The translations under genes and the position numbers were made by a program. The notes under the pieces were generated by a model. That model saw only the letters and a program-made list of their open reading frames with translations, was not told the DNA's origin and made no database searches. Below, piece by piece: positions 49,599 through 59,356 of a stretch of 64,000 nucleotides of DNA (the stretch's first letter is position 1; every line of letters starts with the position of its first letter). The DNA is from Trichomonas vaginalis G3 (taxonomy: Eukaryota > Parabasalia > Trichomonadida > Trichomonadidae): the NCBI RefSeq assembly GCF_026262505.1, contig NC_067203.1, forward strand, positions 26,579,411 through 26,643,410, read 5' to 3'.

Positions 49599-51221
49599 AT
49601 GACGACTAACTATTTGGTGCCAAACACTAAACCGATTAATGGAAATGTGTTTCATTCATTCGAAAAGATAAATGAAATATTCGCAAAGAATGACGGTAGA
49701 AGATATTATAGAGAACTTGAAAGTTCATGCTATGACTCTGATGCTCCATATTTTGATGATAAACAAACTCATTTAAGAATTACAAATCCGGCTCATGATG
49801 TGAATCAATTAGGTGACACATATATTAAACGCAAAGTTAAAGCAACTCTAGTTTCAAATAAAGCTTTCACATGTGATGCCGCTTTTAAATGCATGCGTTT
49901 ATTCGTTGGTTACAAATCATCAAATCAAAGCTTTAAACAATTAGAAGTAGAAACCGAAAGAGGTGATGCTGGTTATCTTCAGATGGATTGTGCCCGTGAA
50001 TCTTTCGCATTTGCAACATATAAACCAAAATCAGAAAGGAAAGTTAAAAAGTTTGTTCATTCGTTATATAATAATGTTCAAAAATATGATAACTCAGTAT
50101 GTGGTAAATATATTGACCCTTCAGAAGTTTTCAAGAAAGCAAATGAAGAAGTTGATGTCACTTTTGATATGATTATTCCGGTAAATGATTTGTTAGCATT
50201 TCAGGCGTTCGATGATTATCCTAAATCATTTGGTGAAATCATTCTTAAATATTATGTTTTCAGGGATACTTTAGTATTTTGTCAGGTTGACCCGTTAAGA
50301 GTTGCTGATTTACAAAATTACGTTTATGAAAAGATAACTGATGAAAATTATGAAAAGATTATGAATCATGTTTATAAATATGATCGCAAATTCCAACAAA
50401 TCGGACTTCCTGCCAAATTAATTACAGGCTTAGCCTCTACATCTGCTGACGCAACAGTTGATGATGTTATTATTTCATGCACAAAGATGGAAGTTTTAGA
50501 GGATAAATGCATTACACCAGGATACGGTTTAATTGAAGAATCAGTTAAAGCAATACCACGTTTATTCAGTAAGGAAGATCCATTCATGATTCCAGCTCAA
50601 CATATTGACGTTCGTTCACTAAATGGAGGTTGCATCACTCCTGAAGGTATTAGCTCAGATTTCTCATACGCTCTTCATAATGTTACAGATGTTGTGTTAG
50701 CATTTCCGAAGAATGCAATGCAAAGAACAGTTTTAGAAAATCCAATGCTTCGAGGTCTTCAGGTCACTATAGATTCCAGAAACTTCCCCGATCAAGCGAT
50801 GACCACAGTGGGTGACATATTCTTTACACGTATGCTTCAAGCTTCTGATTTAGATGGAGTGAATGAATGCACGGAAGAATACGAGGACTCATTAACTAGA
50901 CCACTGAATGATGATGATGGCACACCATTAGCTAGAACATGGAAAGACCAAACTTCATTCTTATGCACTATTCCAGTTCAACGTGATGGAGCGGGTATAT
51001 TCTTTGATGGATTAGAAACTTTCAACTCACAAGTTACAGTACAAGTGAAAGCTTATCCAATCATTCAGGGTGTAAATGACACTTACTGTTCAAAGGTGAC
51101 AAATCCTCCTCAGGTTTGGTTTACTAGGACTACATATTGGACATGGACACCGGATGAAGGTTTGAAATATCATCCAACAGGTACACCACACAGTATAGAA
51201 GTTCATATGATGAAATATTGA
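49599..51221 (+). CDS. Major capsid protein (double jelly-roll type)
   Basis: 540 codons, the length usual for Polinton capsid proteins. Beta-rich throughout, with the N-terminal jelly roll opening around HLRITNPAHDVNQLGDTYIK and the second one ending VTVQVKAYPIIQGVNDTYCS and HSIEVHMMKY. Its place directly before the packaging ATPase is the standard Polinton order. A related segment (GISSDFSYALHNVTDVVLAF) is recognisable in the fossil capsid region of the inner element at 15-17 kb. Identification rests on length, composition and gene order; there is no short diagnostic motif. Confidence 0.75.
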   Translation: MTTNYLVPNTKPINGNVFHSFEKINEIFAKNDGRRYYRELESSCYDSDAPYFDDKQTHLRITNPAHDVNQLGDTYIKRKVKATLVSNKAFTCDAAFKCMRLFVGYKSSNQSFKQLEVETERGDAGYLQMDCARESFAFATYKPKSERKVKKFVHSLYNNVQKYDNSVCGKYIDPSEVFKKANEEVDVTFDMIIPVNDLLAFQAFDDYPKSFGEIILKYYVFRDTLVFCQVDPLRVADLQNYVYEKITDENYEKIMNHVYKYDRKFQQIGLPAKLITGLASTSADATVDDVIISCTKMEVLEDKCITPGYGLIEESVKAIPRLFSKEDPFMIPAQHIDVRSLNGGCITPEGISSDFSYALHNVTDVVLAFPKNAMQRTVLENPMLRGLQVTIDSRNFPDQAMTTVGDIFFTRMLQASDLDGVNECTEEYEDSLTRPLNDDDGTPLARTWKDQTSFLCTIPVQRDGAGIFFDGLETFNSQVTVQVKAYPIIQGVNDTYCSKVTNPPQVWFTRTTYWTWTPDEGLKYHPTGTPHSIEVHMMKY

Positions 51222-51262
51222 TGAATAGAAATGTTTAAAATTATAAATTTATTTTTGATTAA

Positions 51263-52090
51263 ATGGATTTAAATTCATCCACCCCTTATGAAGAATTAGC
51301 GGGAGTATATAATACATACGTAGATGATATGATTAATGAAGCATTGAGTGATAATAGAAATGCTCTATCTAAGGAAAAATTAATGAAAATTCCATATTCT
51401 GAATGTTACTTAAATTCAATCACTGCAGCAATTGGTAAACAGAATAAAGGTAAAACATTAACGATATTAAAACAAATTATCATTATTGCTAACACTTCCC
51501 CCCATTCACATGTGTTAATTTATATCAACCGTTCAGGTTCACCTTCAGATGATACATTTGAATCTTTAAAGCATTTAATCAAAATTCCAATTATTTATTT
51601 ATCACAAGAAGAAGCAGAAGATTATTTAAAAAACTTTTTAATGTATAAAGAATTATATAATACAATCAAGAAGCAAGGATTAGAGGATAAAATTATTGAT
51701 AAACAACGGGATGAATTATTTGAAACACTTTCTATTTCAAATTTTGATAGAGAATTTTTGCATTCACTCATTTTTCTAGATGATGCGGTGAAATCAAAAC
51801 TAATAACAAATGAGAAATCATATTTTAATCAATTATTAACTCAATGTCGACACATTCAGTGTTCATTCTTCATGGCTGTTCAATACTTCAAAGCATTAAG
51901 CACAAACATTAAATCAAATCTATCAACACTTTTCATTTTCAGTGGTTTTAGTCGTCAACAGTTGAACGTTATGCTTTATCAAGTGAATTTACCAATGAGC
52001 ATTAATGAACTTTACACACAATATCAACAATTAGGTGAACATGGAAAAATAATAGTTGATTTAAATAAAGGATGTGTTAAATTTGATTAA
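51263..52090 (+). CDS. Genome-packaging ATPase (A32/FtsK-HerA type)
   Basis: 275 codons. Walker A AIGKQNKGKT at about residue 55, and Walker B LIFLDD near residue 170 followed by a sensor-like TQCRHIQCSFFMAVQYF, the arrangement of the A32-like ATPases that pump DNA into capsids. The C-terminal end HGKIIVDLNKGCVKF is typical. It follows the capsid gene by 41 bp. Confidence 0.8.
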   Translation: MDLNSSTPYEELAGVYNTYVDDMINEALSDNRNALSKEKLMKIPYSECYLNSITAAIGKQNKGKTLTILKQIIIIANTSPHSHVLIYINRSGSPSDDTFESLKHLIKIPIIYLSQEEAEDYLKNFLMYKELYNTIKKQGLEDKIIDKQRDELFETLSISNFDREFLHSLIFLDDAVKSKLITNEKSYFNQLLTQCRHIQCSFFMAVQYFKALSTNIKSNLSTLFIFSGFSRQQLNVMLYQVNLPMSINELYTQYQQLGEHGKIIVDLNKGCVKFD

Positions 52091-52130
52091 CTTTTTATAA
52101 TTAATTTTTATTTTTTATTTATAATTAAAC

Positions 52131-53030
52131 ATGACAGAAATAGCAAATCTTTTACAGGTTCCATTAAAACAAGGGACAAACAAAAGGGGTGCATATAATA
52201 GAACTATGAAAGTTCCTGATGGAATGAAAGAATTAGTTCATATTGTTGCTGGTCTTCAAAAAGATGTTAAACAAATGAGAAACGTTTTAACATTACCAGA
52301 AGCTCAAGCATATGCCAAACGTCATGGTCCAAATTGGGAAGCACATGAAGCAGACATTACAGGTCCAAATGGAAAACCTGATGGTATAAATGAAGTTTTC
52401 GTTACTGATGGTCGAGGTAATATTAAAGTCATAAATGGTTACAAATTAACTGTATCTGATTATCCTAAACGTAAAGCATATAATGAATGTTATCCTATGC
52501 AATTTGATGAAAATGGAAAAGCTGTTAAACAATACATTGGAGAAGGTGAACATGGTCCAATTAATTCATACCGTCATAATCCATATTCTTATTTCAATGA
52601 AGAATTAAACGCTATTGAAGAAGGACCGGATGGATTACCACAATATGTTAATCAGTTTGATGGTCAATATGCAAATTTGAGACCTGAAATTCCAGCTAAG
52701 AAATTCTTTAAAGTTGCTTTATTCGATCCAGTTTTCGCAAATGTTAAAGATGAACTTAAACAGCAATTCCAACCAATTATAGTAGCAAGAATTGCATCAG
52801 GTGCTTTATCTCAAGCATTCAAAGATTTAATTAAGAAACCATTATATCAGCAACGAGGTTTAACTTATGATTTAGTTAAGGAATCAGATAAAAGAAAATT
52901 TGAGAAATCAAATGATTATAAGAATGCATGTAATGAAATGATTAAAGATATTGTAAATGATAAAATAAGACTGGAAGAAACTCAAAGCAATATCAATAAC
53001 ATTATTGGTGCAGTTACAAAGAAAGTATAA
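52131..53030 (+). CDS. Uncharacterised Polinton structural-cluster protein
   Basis: 299 codons. N-terminal basic helical part ([18 protein letters not shown]), then a segment rich in Gly/Asn/Asp ([20 protein letters not shown]), and a helical C-terminus. It lies in the capsid-ATPase gene block, so a virion protein is likely. No fold recognised. Confidence 0.55.
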   Translation: MTEIANLLQVPLKQGTNKRGAYNRTMKVPDGMKELVHIVAGLQKDVKQMRNVLTLPEAQAYAKRHGPNWEAHEADITGPNGKPDGINEVFVTDGRGNIKVINGYKLTVSDYPKRKAYNECYPMQFDENGKAVKQYIGEGEHGPINSYRHNPYSYFNEELNAIEEGPDGLPQYVNQFDGQYANLRPEIPAKKFFKVALFDPVFANVKDELKQQFQPIIVARIASGALSQAFKDLIKKPLYQQRGLTYDLVKESDKRKFEKSNDYKNACNEMIKDIVNDKIRLEETQSNINNIIGAVTKKV

Positions 53031-53112
53031 GCAAACAATGATGAACCTTGGGATATTACCGTAACAACTAAATAAAACTTTAAATATATTTTTCTTTTTT
53101 ATTCAATTATAA

Positions 53113-53814
53113 ATGAGAAGACGTTTCACAAGTCAAAAGAACACTAACGCAAAAGCAGAGATTACGGTTGGTTATAACGTAAATGATGATAAATCACGAA
53201 TTATTCAAAATGTTAAAGTTAATGTTAGCCCTGAATTAACAAGGTCAGCAACTCAACCAAATTTATTAACTCGTGACTTACCGAAGAATGAGGAGAATGA
53301 AGAAAACCATGAGAATGGAGACCCAATCATTTTATCTGAACCCGGTAAAGAACCCGTTGAAATCCCCACTTATCCAACATACCCCCCACCTCTTTCATCA
53401 AACATCGAGAACCCAGGAATATACGATTCCAGTCGCAATGCGCCATATAAAATAGACATTAATTCTGAATTAATGAAAATTTACCGTGATATAATAACTG
53501 ATAATTATGATTCAATAATAAATTTAATTGATCAATCCGGTTTAATTATTTTACCTTATGAATCATTAATTCACATTATCGCCATTCTTTGTGATGTTCA
53601 AGATTCAGACGTTAAGATTCAATTTTTCATAGATGATGAGGTTTCATGCTGCGGAACAGTTGCAAAAATAAATCCTATAAAGGATATTAGCACAATTAAG
53701 ATATCAAAGAATGGAACAACAACTGAACTTCATTTAACATATAATGATATTTATAATAAAATAGTTGATGAATATAAAATATCACTTGAAAAATTCTTTG
53801 TTAAGGCTATTTAA
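53113..53814 (+). CDS. Uncharacterised Polinton protein, Pro-rich centre
   Basis: 233 codons. A basic N-terminus (MRRRFTSQKNTNAKAEI), a beta-rich part, a Pro-rich linker (EIPTYPTYPPPLSSNIE) and a mixed alpha/beta C-terminal domain. The PTYPPPL stretch resembles late-domain (PPxY-like) sequences, although no exact PPxY is present. Its 3' end overlaps the next gene's stop by 4 bases. Confidence 0.5.
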   Translation: MRRRFTSQKNTNAKAEITVGYNVNDDKSRIIQNVKVNVSPELTRSATQPNLLTRDLPKNEENEENHENGDPIILSEPGKEPVEIPTYPTYPPPLSSNIENPGIYDSSRNAPYKIDINSELMKIYRDIITDNYDSIINLIDQSGLIILPYESLIHIIAILCDVQDSDVKIQFFIDDEVSCCGTVAKINPIKDISTIKISKNGTTTELHLTYNDIYNKIVDEYKISLEKFFVKAI

Positions 53815-54317
53815 TATTCAAGCATTAACATTATTGAATAATAATCCTTTGAATCATAATCAATAATAATTGACCTTTCACCAGTTTCTATCGTTTGTTT
53901 TATTTCTTTTTGTTCTCCACTATCTGGATCGGTCATTGTAATTGTTTTTGTTATAGTATCAGCTTTATCTTTAACTTCAATCTTTTTTCCATCAGGATAT
54001 TTAAACCAAAATTCCAAAAATTCGATATTGTCAATCTGTTCATATTTTAATCTATCAATTACATTTTTAATACCATCTGAAAATCTTATGAAATGGTCAT
54101 TATATGGGTTTGATTGAACTAAATTTGAATGAAGTGAAATATAACCCGATGATGAATATGACATTGACTCATATTTTCTGAAAACACTGAAATTTATAAC
54201 ATGAATGAATTTCTTATTCGTTGAATTTATGAATTCTTGAGGTAATCTTATTCTAGTTTTATTTATCACTGGAAAATAACGCTTTACCATATTTTTAATC
54301 GTAATAAAAAATATCAA
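53811..54317 (-). CDS. Minor capsid (penton) candidate, single jelly roll
   Basis: About 160 codons, beta-rich. YISLHSNLVQSNPYNDHF, then IEFLEFWFKYPDGKKI and a closing YYSIMLMLEY follow the strand pattern of Polinton penton proteins. The inner element's minus-strand region at 13-13.9 kb shows the same ending pattern. It is on the opposite strand to the capsid genes. Confidence 0.5.
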   Translation of the reverse strand: MIFFITIKNMVKRYFPVINKTRIRLPQEFINSTNKKFIHVINFSVFRKYESMSYSSSGYISLHSNLVQSNPYNDHFIRFSDGIKNVIDRLKYEQIDNIEFLEFWFKYPDGKKIEVKDKADTITKTITMTDPDSGEQKEIKQTIETGERSIIIDYDSKDYYSIMLMLEY

Positions 54318-54394
54318 TTATCAATATTATTTCGAATAATAGTTGTGAATTAAATTTAACAGTTAGCGGAATTTATAATGTTACTCTCGTTTCT

Positions 54395-55021
54395 GTGAGT
54401 GGTAAATTTAATCCCATTCTTTTAGACCCTTCAGATTATATATCATTTATTAAAGATGACCTTGAAAAAACGTATGATATGTATATAAATAATGTGATAA
54501 CGAAATGGGATATTAACACAATTTTAAGTTATTTAAATGAATCATTTATCGTATGGTATGAAGAAAATTTTAAATCAAAACCTGATAAACTTTTTGAACT
54601 TGATGAAATAAATAACCTTATTAAATTTCCGCTGAAAATTAAATTTTGTACTCCTCATCTTCGTTCATTGTTGGGGATATTAAATTTTGAAAAAGATGTT
54701 GGGGATGTTTTGTATTCTGACACTGGTTCCAATTTCATTTTAATCAAATGTGATAAAGTTAATACCCCAATGAGATTTTCACATCAAACATTAGACCCTA
54801 ACTCTTACCCATCAATACAAAACATTTTATCCATCAACTTAAACACATTTTCTTTATCATATCCGTTTCAATTATCCGGGAATTCATTTATTCTTCATTC
54901 AAAAGATTTATCAAATATTAAATTTAGAATAACTGACCTATTTGATTGTGATTTAGAATTTATGAATGAAATATTATGGCAATTTCAAATAGAAAAAATA
55001 GCTGATGAGATAACAGATTAA
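54395..55021 (+). CDS. Second jelly-roll-like minor capsid candidate
   Basis: About 208 codons. The C-terminal half, with FSLSYPFQLSGNSFILHSKD, LSNIKFRITDLFDCDLEF and a final ILWQFQIEKI, has the look of the last strands of a minor-capsid jelly roll. The N-terminal half is helical and acidic. Assignment is tentative. Confidence 0.4.
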   Translation: MSGKFNPILLDPSDYISFIKDDLEKTYDMYINNVITKWDINTILSYLNESFIVWYEENFKSKPDKLFELDEINNLIKFPLKIKFCTPHLRSLLGILNFEKDVGDVLYSDTGSNFILIKCDKVNTPMRFSHQTLDPNSYPSIQNILSINLNTFSLSYPFQLSGNSFILHSKDLSNIKFRITDLFDCDLEFMNEILWQFQIEKIADEITD

Positions 55022-55045
55022 ATATTTATTTTTAAATCATAATAA

Positions 55046-56815
55046 ATGATTAAACAACAGCAACCACAGCAACTTAAGGCACAGACCATTACTTACGCCA
55101 CATATGCATATAATTCAAAGACGGCAGAACAAACGCAAAGGTTGAAATATGGAGATTTGGAGATAGTATTGAAAAATGACCATTTCGAATTCGTTTGCAA
55201 AGGTGGTGCAGTGATATCAAATATAAAAGAAATTTTATTTATGAATTCAAAAATTAAAGGAATAACGGATGATATAACATCAATTCCACCAGAAGAACAG
55301 AGATATTACGCATTAAATGCATTTCCTAAAGTTTTGAAGATTGGAAGATTTAATTTAAATGAGGAATTCATAGAAGGTTTCCTAAATAACATAATGAAGA
55401 AGGCAGATAAGGAATATGTGGATAGTGAGTTAATGAAGAAGGCAGATAAGGAATATGTGGATAGTGCATTAATGAAGAAAGCAGATAAGGAATATGTGGA
55501 TAGTGAGTTAATGAAGAAGGCAGATAAGGGACTTGTGGATAGTGAGTTAATGAAGAAGGCAGATAAGGGACTTGTGGATAGTGAGTTAATGAAGAAAGCA
55601 GATAAGGAATATGTTAATGAAAAAGATAATGAAATTATAGAAAGGGTTGAATGGTATCATGGACGGACATCGAAGATTCTTAAAACTAAAGCTGATACAG
55701 GATGGGTTTCAGAATGTTTAGACCTTAAAGCAGATAAAACTTATGTTAACGATGAGTTTGAGAAGAAAGCAAATAAAACATATGTGAATGAAATATACCA
55801 AAGTTTGATAGGAACAACTAAAAATATTGAAACTATTGTTGGTGACTTTTCCGTCTATGAAGAAAATAAATATTTTAGATGGGAGTTTGTACACTCCTTA
55901 AAAAATGGTATACGGTATAAACTCATTCCGAAAAATAACAATGAAATGTATGTAGGCTATATAAAGAATGATGGTACACAAGTTAAAGTTCCATTAGACA
56001 ACAACTGCTACTTAAACTTATATGGAGACGAACAAAAGAAATATTTAAGAGTTTATGAAATGACAGATATGACAGATATGACATTGTCTAACGTAGCTCC
56101 AGCACCGTATTATTATGACTATGGTGTTGACGCACATGTAGACCCAAAAAAGCAAACATTATATTTAGAATATTATAGATATAAAAGATATAATGCAATA
56201 GAAAAAACGAGAATAGTATACTATTATGAAGATGACAGAAATAAATATTATAGTCAAGACTTTACCTACCCCGAAAACATAAGATTATATTATAAAAAAT
56301 ATTCTGACACAAACCAGAAGAAACCAGAAATAGTTACACTATATTTTAAGTTCAAAAGAGACAATCCTATATTATCTCATATGTTTGATTTAATGAACCC
56401 AGTAGGTTCTATTTATACATCTATGGATGTGAGAGGTCCTCAAGCAATGTTTGGTGTTGGTGCATGGGAACAAATAGTCGACAGGTTTTTGTATTGTGCA
56501 AACTCTTCAAAGGAAACAGGGGGAAGTAAAACGATTACAGGTGAAAATTTACCTGCACACAGTCACTACATAGATTTAAGTACATCTCAAGCGGGTTGGC
56601 ATAAGCATAGATATTGGGATTGGTCAGGAATGACAAAAGGTAAAGGATATGATGTTAAAGACAACGTTAAGTTTGCCATAAATTGTTACTGGAGTGACAC
56701 TCAGGGAGAAGGAAACCATACACATTTCGTTTCAGGATATACACAAACAACGGGACAAAGTAAAGATTACATGCCACCATTTATGACTGTATTCGCATGG
56801 TATAGAGTTCAATGA
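55046..56815 (+). CDS. Phage-type trimeric fibre with 13-residue shaft repeats and collar-like tip
   Basis: 589 codons. Residues ~1-115 are a head-binding part. From ~117 to ~190 come about six copies of MKKADKEYVDSEL, the LxxKADKxYVDxxL repeat of phage tail fibres. A unique middle (about 270-440), rich in Tyr and Asp, follows. The C-terminal tip has MNPVGSIYTSMDVRGPQAMF, WEQIVDRFLYC, GENLPAHSHYIDL, GNHTH and PPFMTVFAWY, like the Gp10-C/collar tip of phage fibres. It is probably the receptor-binding spike of the particle. The tip DNA is nearly identical to 14586-14970 of the other element. Confidence 0.8.
   Translation: MIKQQQPQQLKAQTITYATYAYNSKTAEQTQRLKYGDLEIVLKNDHFEFVCKGGAVISNIKEILFMNSKIKGITDDITSIPPEEQRYYALNAFPKVLKIGRFNLNEEFIEGFLNNIMKKADKEYVDSELMKKADKEYVDSALMKKADKEYVDSELMKKADKGLVDSELMKKADKGLVDSELMKKADKEYVNEKDNEIIERVEWYHGRTSKILKTKADTGWVSECLDLKADKTYVNDEFEKKANKTYVNEIYQSLIGTTKNIETIVGDFSVYEENKYFRWEFVHSLKNGIRYKLIPKNNNEMYVGYIKNDGTQVKVPLDNNCYLNLYGDEQKKYLRVYEMTDMTDMTLSNVAPAPYYYDYGVDAHVDPKKQTLYLEYYRYKRYNAIEKTRIVYYYEDDRNKYYSQDFTYPENIRLYYKKYSDTNQKKPEIVTLYFKFKRDNPILSHMFDLMNPVGSIYTSMDVRGPQAMFGVGAWEQIVDRFLYCANSSKETGGSKTITGENLPAHSHYIDLSTSQAGWHKHRYWDWSGMTKGKGYDVKDNVKFAINCYWSDTQGEGNHTHFVSGYTQTTGQSKDYMPPFMTVFAWYRVQ
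55394..55620 (+). repeat. 39-bp tandem repeat in the fibre shaft (~6 copies)
   Basis: The unit ATGAAGAAGGCAGATAAGGA with TATGTGGATAGTGAGTTA is repeated about six times with few changes (GGAATATGTG versus GGGACTTGTG). It encodes the 13-residue shaft unit. Such near-identical DNA repeats readily gain or lose copies, which would change fibre length. Confidence 0.9.
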
Positions 56816-56818
56816 TGA

Positions 56819-57070
56819 ACTAAATATATTTTTGTTCAAAGCTTCCACGAGAGAAAAGATTCCTCATTCGCTAAGGATTCCAAAAATGAAAAAATCATTG
56901 ATTTTGGCTGAGAAAAAACAGCAAAACCCTTCTTCCACGGGAACAAAGAAATAAAGAAGAAATAAAGAAGAAATAAAGTAAATTTTTTATTTATTCCCGT
57001 GGAAGATAGAGCACTTTTATGACACTTTTTATTCACGACAAACAAGACAAACAAAGAAAATAAGAAAATA
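56819..57070. other. Non-coding gap with short GAAATAAA repeats
   Basis: After the fibre gene. It contains GAAGAAATAAA repeated three times (about 56949-56978) and two copies of a TTCCACG/CGTGGAA word in opposite orientation. No gene seen; it leads into the tRNA-like segment. Confidence 0.5.
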
Positions 57071-57142
57071 CGGCGCTGTCGCGGTTCGAACCACAGACCC
57101 TAACCCCCATAACACCACCTTAGACCACTGTGCTACGTAGCC
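57071..57142 (-). ncRNA. tRNA-like segment with pol III A and B boxes
   Basis: On the minus strand it starts GGCTACGTAGCACAGTGG. The A box TAGCACAGTGG is at 57135-57125 and the B box GGTTCGAACC at 57092-57083, about 40 bases apart, exactly as in tRNA genes. The total length of 72 is also right. However, the acceptor arm and anticodon arm do not pair convincingly, and I cannot name an anticodon. It may be a decayed tRNA gene, a tRNA-derived small RNA or a viral tRNA mimic. It lies in a non-coding gap between the fibre gene and a small frame. Confidence 0.45.
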
Positions 57143-57273
57143 TGTCGACATAAGATTTTATAAATTGCATATTTGACGTAAATTTATTTCCCAGTCATTC
57201 AATAATTAATTATTGAATAACCTAAAAACATTAACGATAAAATAAGTGATAACAAATTTTTATTTTATCATAA

Positions 57274-57438
57274 ATGAATACCCCACAAGCTCAAAATTTA
57301 CCACGAATCATAACAAGGGAGGAAATGATAAAAATGATGCAAGAACATGTTAAAAATAACAAACCACTAAAATTGAGAAAATGTGGTTATGCAGTAATGA
57401 TGGAAAGAGAGATGTTGTCGAAGAGGAATAAAAATTAA
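57274..57438 (+). CDS. Small 54-aa basic protein of the Polinton
   Basis: MNTPQAQNLPRIITREEMIK followed by MMQEHVKNNKPLKLRKC. Short, helical, basic. It ends 4 bases into the end of the convergent gene at 57435. Located just after the tRNA-like segment. No family recognised. Confidence 0.5.
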   Translation: MNTPQAQNLPRIITREEMIKMMQEHVKNNKPLKLRKCGYAVMMEREMLSKRNKN

Positions 57439-57707
57439 ATTTGGATTGAGTTTAAAAATTCATCTTTATTAAATTCATCTCTTCCAATCAATTTATTTAT
57501 TCTATTAAATTCTTTTATTTTTGCTTCACTCAGTTTAAGGATTGAACGGTAAGTTTCTAATTTTTCGATTATTTCTTTCCTCTCTTTATCGTTTTCAACC
57601 CCACCGCATTGTGGCTTCTTTTTGTAATAGCATATTTTTGATTTAATTCTGTTTAGTTTCTTTTTATATTCATTGTCTGGACTCTTGGATGCTTCGTTGT
57701 CACTCAT
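57435..57707 (-). CDS. Small charged helical protein of the Polinton
   Basis: 90 codons: MSDNEASKSPDNEYKKKLNR, KICYYKKKPQCGGVENDKER and a helical tail. It is co-directional with and immediately downstream of the integrase (20-bp gap), so probably cotranscribed. Function unknown. Confidence 0.55.
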   Translation of the reverse strand: MSDNEASKSPDNEYKKKLNRIKSKICYYKKKPQCGGVENDKERKEIIEKLETYRSILKLSEAKIKEFNRINKLIGRDEFNKDEFLNSIQI

Positions 57708-57727
57708 TTCTTACGAAATAAAAAAAA

Positions 57728-59254
57728 TTAAATATTATTTAAATATAATGGAGTAATAAAATAAATCGGAATTTCTATTAATTTATTGTTAACCTCAACT
57801 AATGCATTGCCGTTAATATATCTAACAAATTCAGCTATTGTGTCAAATCTTCGTCTTCTTTTTGTCATTGATTTATCAGTTTTTCCATAATCGAGATGAA
57901 TCAAAACTTTATCCCCTTGTTTAAAATTCATGAGCCCCGAATTAATTTGTTCACGTTTAACATCATTCAACCTTTCCATTTGCTTTCTAATATATTCCCA
58001 TTCTTTTGAAATATCATTTTTCATTTCCACCGGTTTCATGTTTATTGTTCTATGCCATGTATTATTGTAATAATATACTAACTGTTGTATGATGGAGTCA
58101 TGATTTCCATCCCAGTATATCTGACCGTTAACCCCTAACGCATCTCTAAGAGTTCTCATTACCGCATCAACTATTTTATTATGAAACGTATATGGAGAGG
58201 ATGAAAAGTAAAAATTAATTTGTGGGAAATAATGAGCTATAGCTGCCTGAAATCCTTTATCACCATCACCCCTTATATTATCTACTCTTTCATGATCTAG
58301 TAAGTATTGAATAGCTCTTCTTGTTTCCTGTTCTGTTTTCCCTTTCACTGGAATGCAATATAAATATCTAGTGTTAATGTTAATGGCAAATAAATAAGTA
58401 ACTTTTCCTTTTGAATATTCTAAATGATCGATTTCATATGAATATGGATATGGTGCAAATGAAGGGCGACTAAATTTTTCCTTTAACGGTTGAATTTTTG
58501 GGTCAATTGGTTTATTTAATATCTTGAAATCCTTTTTAAAATCTTTTTGTTTCTTTAATGTTTGAAATGGATATAATAAAGTGAATGATGAAGGATTAAC
58601 TGAAGGAGGAGGTGGTTTTAGTGTTGCAAGTGGTTTAATTTTATCTGCTTTGATTTTGGATGATGAAGTTTTGGAATTCCTTCCTTCCTTCATTAATTCT
58701 GGATGTATTCTATTCATTTGTTTTAAATATGCTGTATATAAAGGTTTAATATACTTTCCCGCTTCGAGTTTATGTTGAAGGATGAATTCCAAAAGTTGAT
58801 CTTCATTTAAAAGTCGGGCTGAATATGGTTTAACTAATGAATCATAAATTAAAGCTTGTGCTTCATTTATGGTCTGAAGGACCTGGGTGTTTTGCACCTT
58901 TTGTTTTTGCTCCTTTTGCTTTGGTTTTTGCGGCTCAGGATTATATAATTTATATAATTCATCAATATCTTCTTTTGTTAATACTTTATTTTTAAAATCT
59001 TTCAATTGTTTCAGTTGTGATTTAGTTTTTCCCTTTGTATATTCATTATTTTTAATTTTGTCTTTAATTTTAGAAATTATTTTATCATGATATTTCAAAA
59101 TTTCATTTTTATAATATGGATAATAATATCCCATATCATCACCCGTTATATTATTATTATATTTTTGGAGATATGATTTTAATTCATAATAACTAAGAAA
59201 TTTTTGATTAAGTACTAAATCATCAATTAAATTTTCTAAATCTGAGTTATCCAT
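57728..59254 (-). CDS. Retrovirus-type (rve) integrase of the Polinton
   Basis: 508 codons. A long Lys-rich N-terminal part (residues 1-230) with coiled and Pro-rich stretches is followed by the RNase-H-fold integrase core: YEIDHLEYSKGKVTYLFAI, RGDGDKGFQAAIAHYFPQI and YTFHNKIVDAVMRTLRDAL, then YYYNNTWHRTINMKPVEM. The C-terminal ~90 residues (FKQGDKVLIHLDYGKTDKSM to ITPLYL) form an SH3/chromo-like DNA-binding end, as in Polinton integrases. The protein would insert the element and make 5-6-bp duplications. Confidence 0.88.
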   Translation of the reverse strand: MDNSDLENLIDDLVLNQKFLSYYELKSYLQKYNNNITGDDMGYYYPYYKNEILKYHDKIISKIKDKIKNNEYTKGKTKSQLKQLKDFKNKVLTKEDIDELYKLYNPEPQKPKQKEQKQKVQNTQVLQTINEAQALIYDSLVKPYSARLLNEDQLLEFILQHKLEAGKYIKPLYTAYLKQMNRIHPELMKEGRNSKTSSSKIKADKIKPLATLKPPPPSVNPSSFTLLYPFQTLKKQKDFKKDFKILNKPIDPKIQPLKEKFSRPSFAPYPYSYEIDHLEYSKGKVTYLFAININTRYLYCIPVKGKTEQETRRAIQYLLDHERVDNIRGDGDKGFQAAIAHYFPQINFYFSSSPYTFHNKIVDAVMRTLRDALGVNGQIYWDGNHDSIIQQLVYYYNNTWHRTINMKPVEMKNDISKEWEYIRKQMERLNDVKREQINSGLMNFKQGDKVLIHLDYGKTDKSMTKRRRRFDTIAEFVRYINGNALVEVNNKLIEIPIYFITPLYLNNI

Positions 59255-59356
59255 TTATATAAAAATAAAATAAATGTTTTAAGGGTGCCCACCTCTTTGA
59301 ATCATAGTATCAAAAACATCATTAACGGTTCCTTTTGTCTCTTCTGTGGCATTTTA

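Noticed and set aside
57598-57615. CCAC/GTGG imperfect hairpin as a further mini-palindrome
   Set aside because: Stem only 4 bp with a 6-base loop inside a coding frame; too weak to group with the others.
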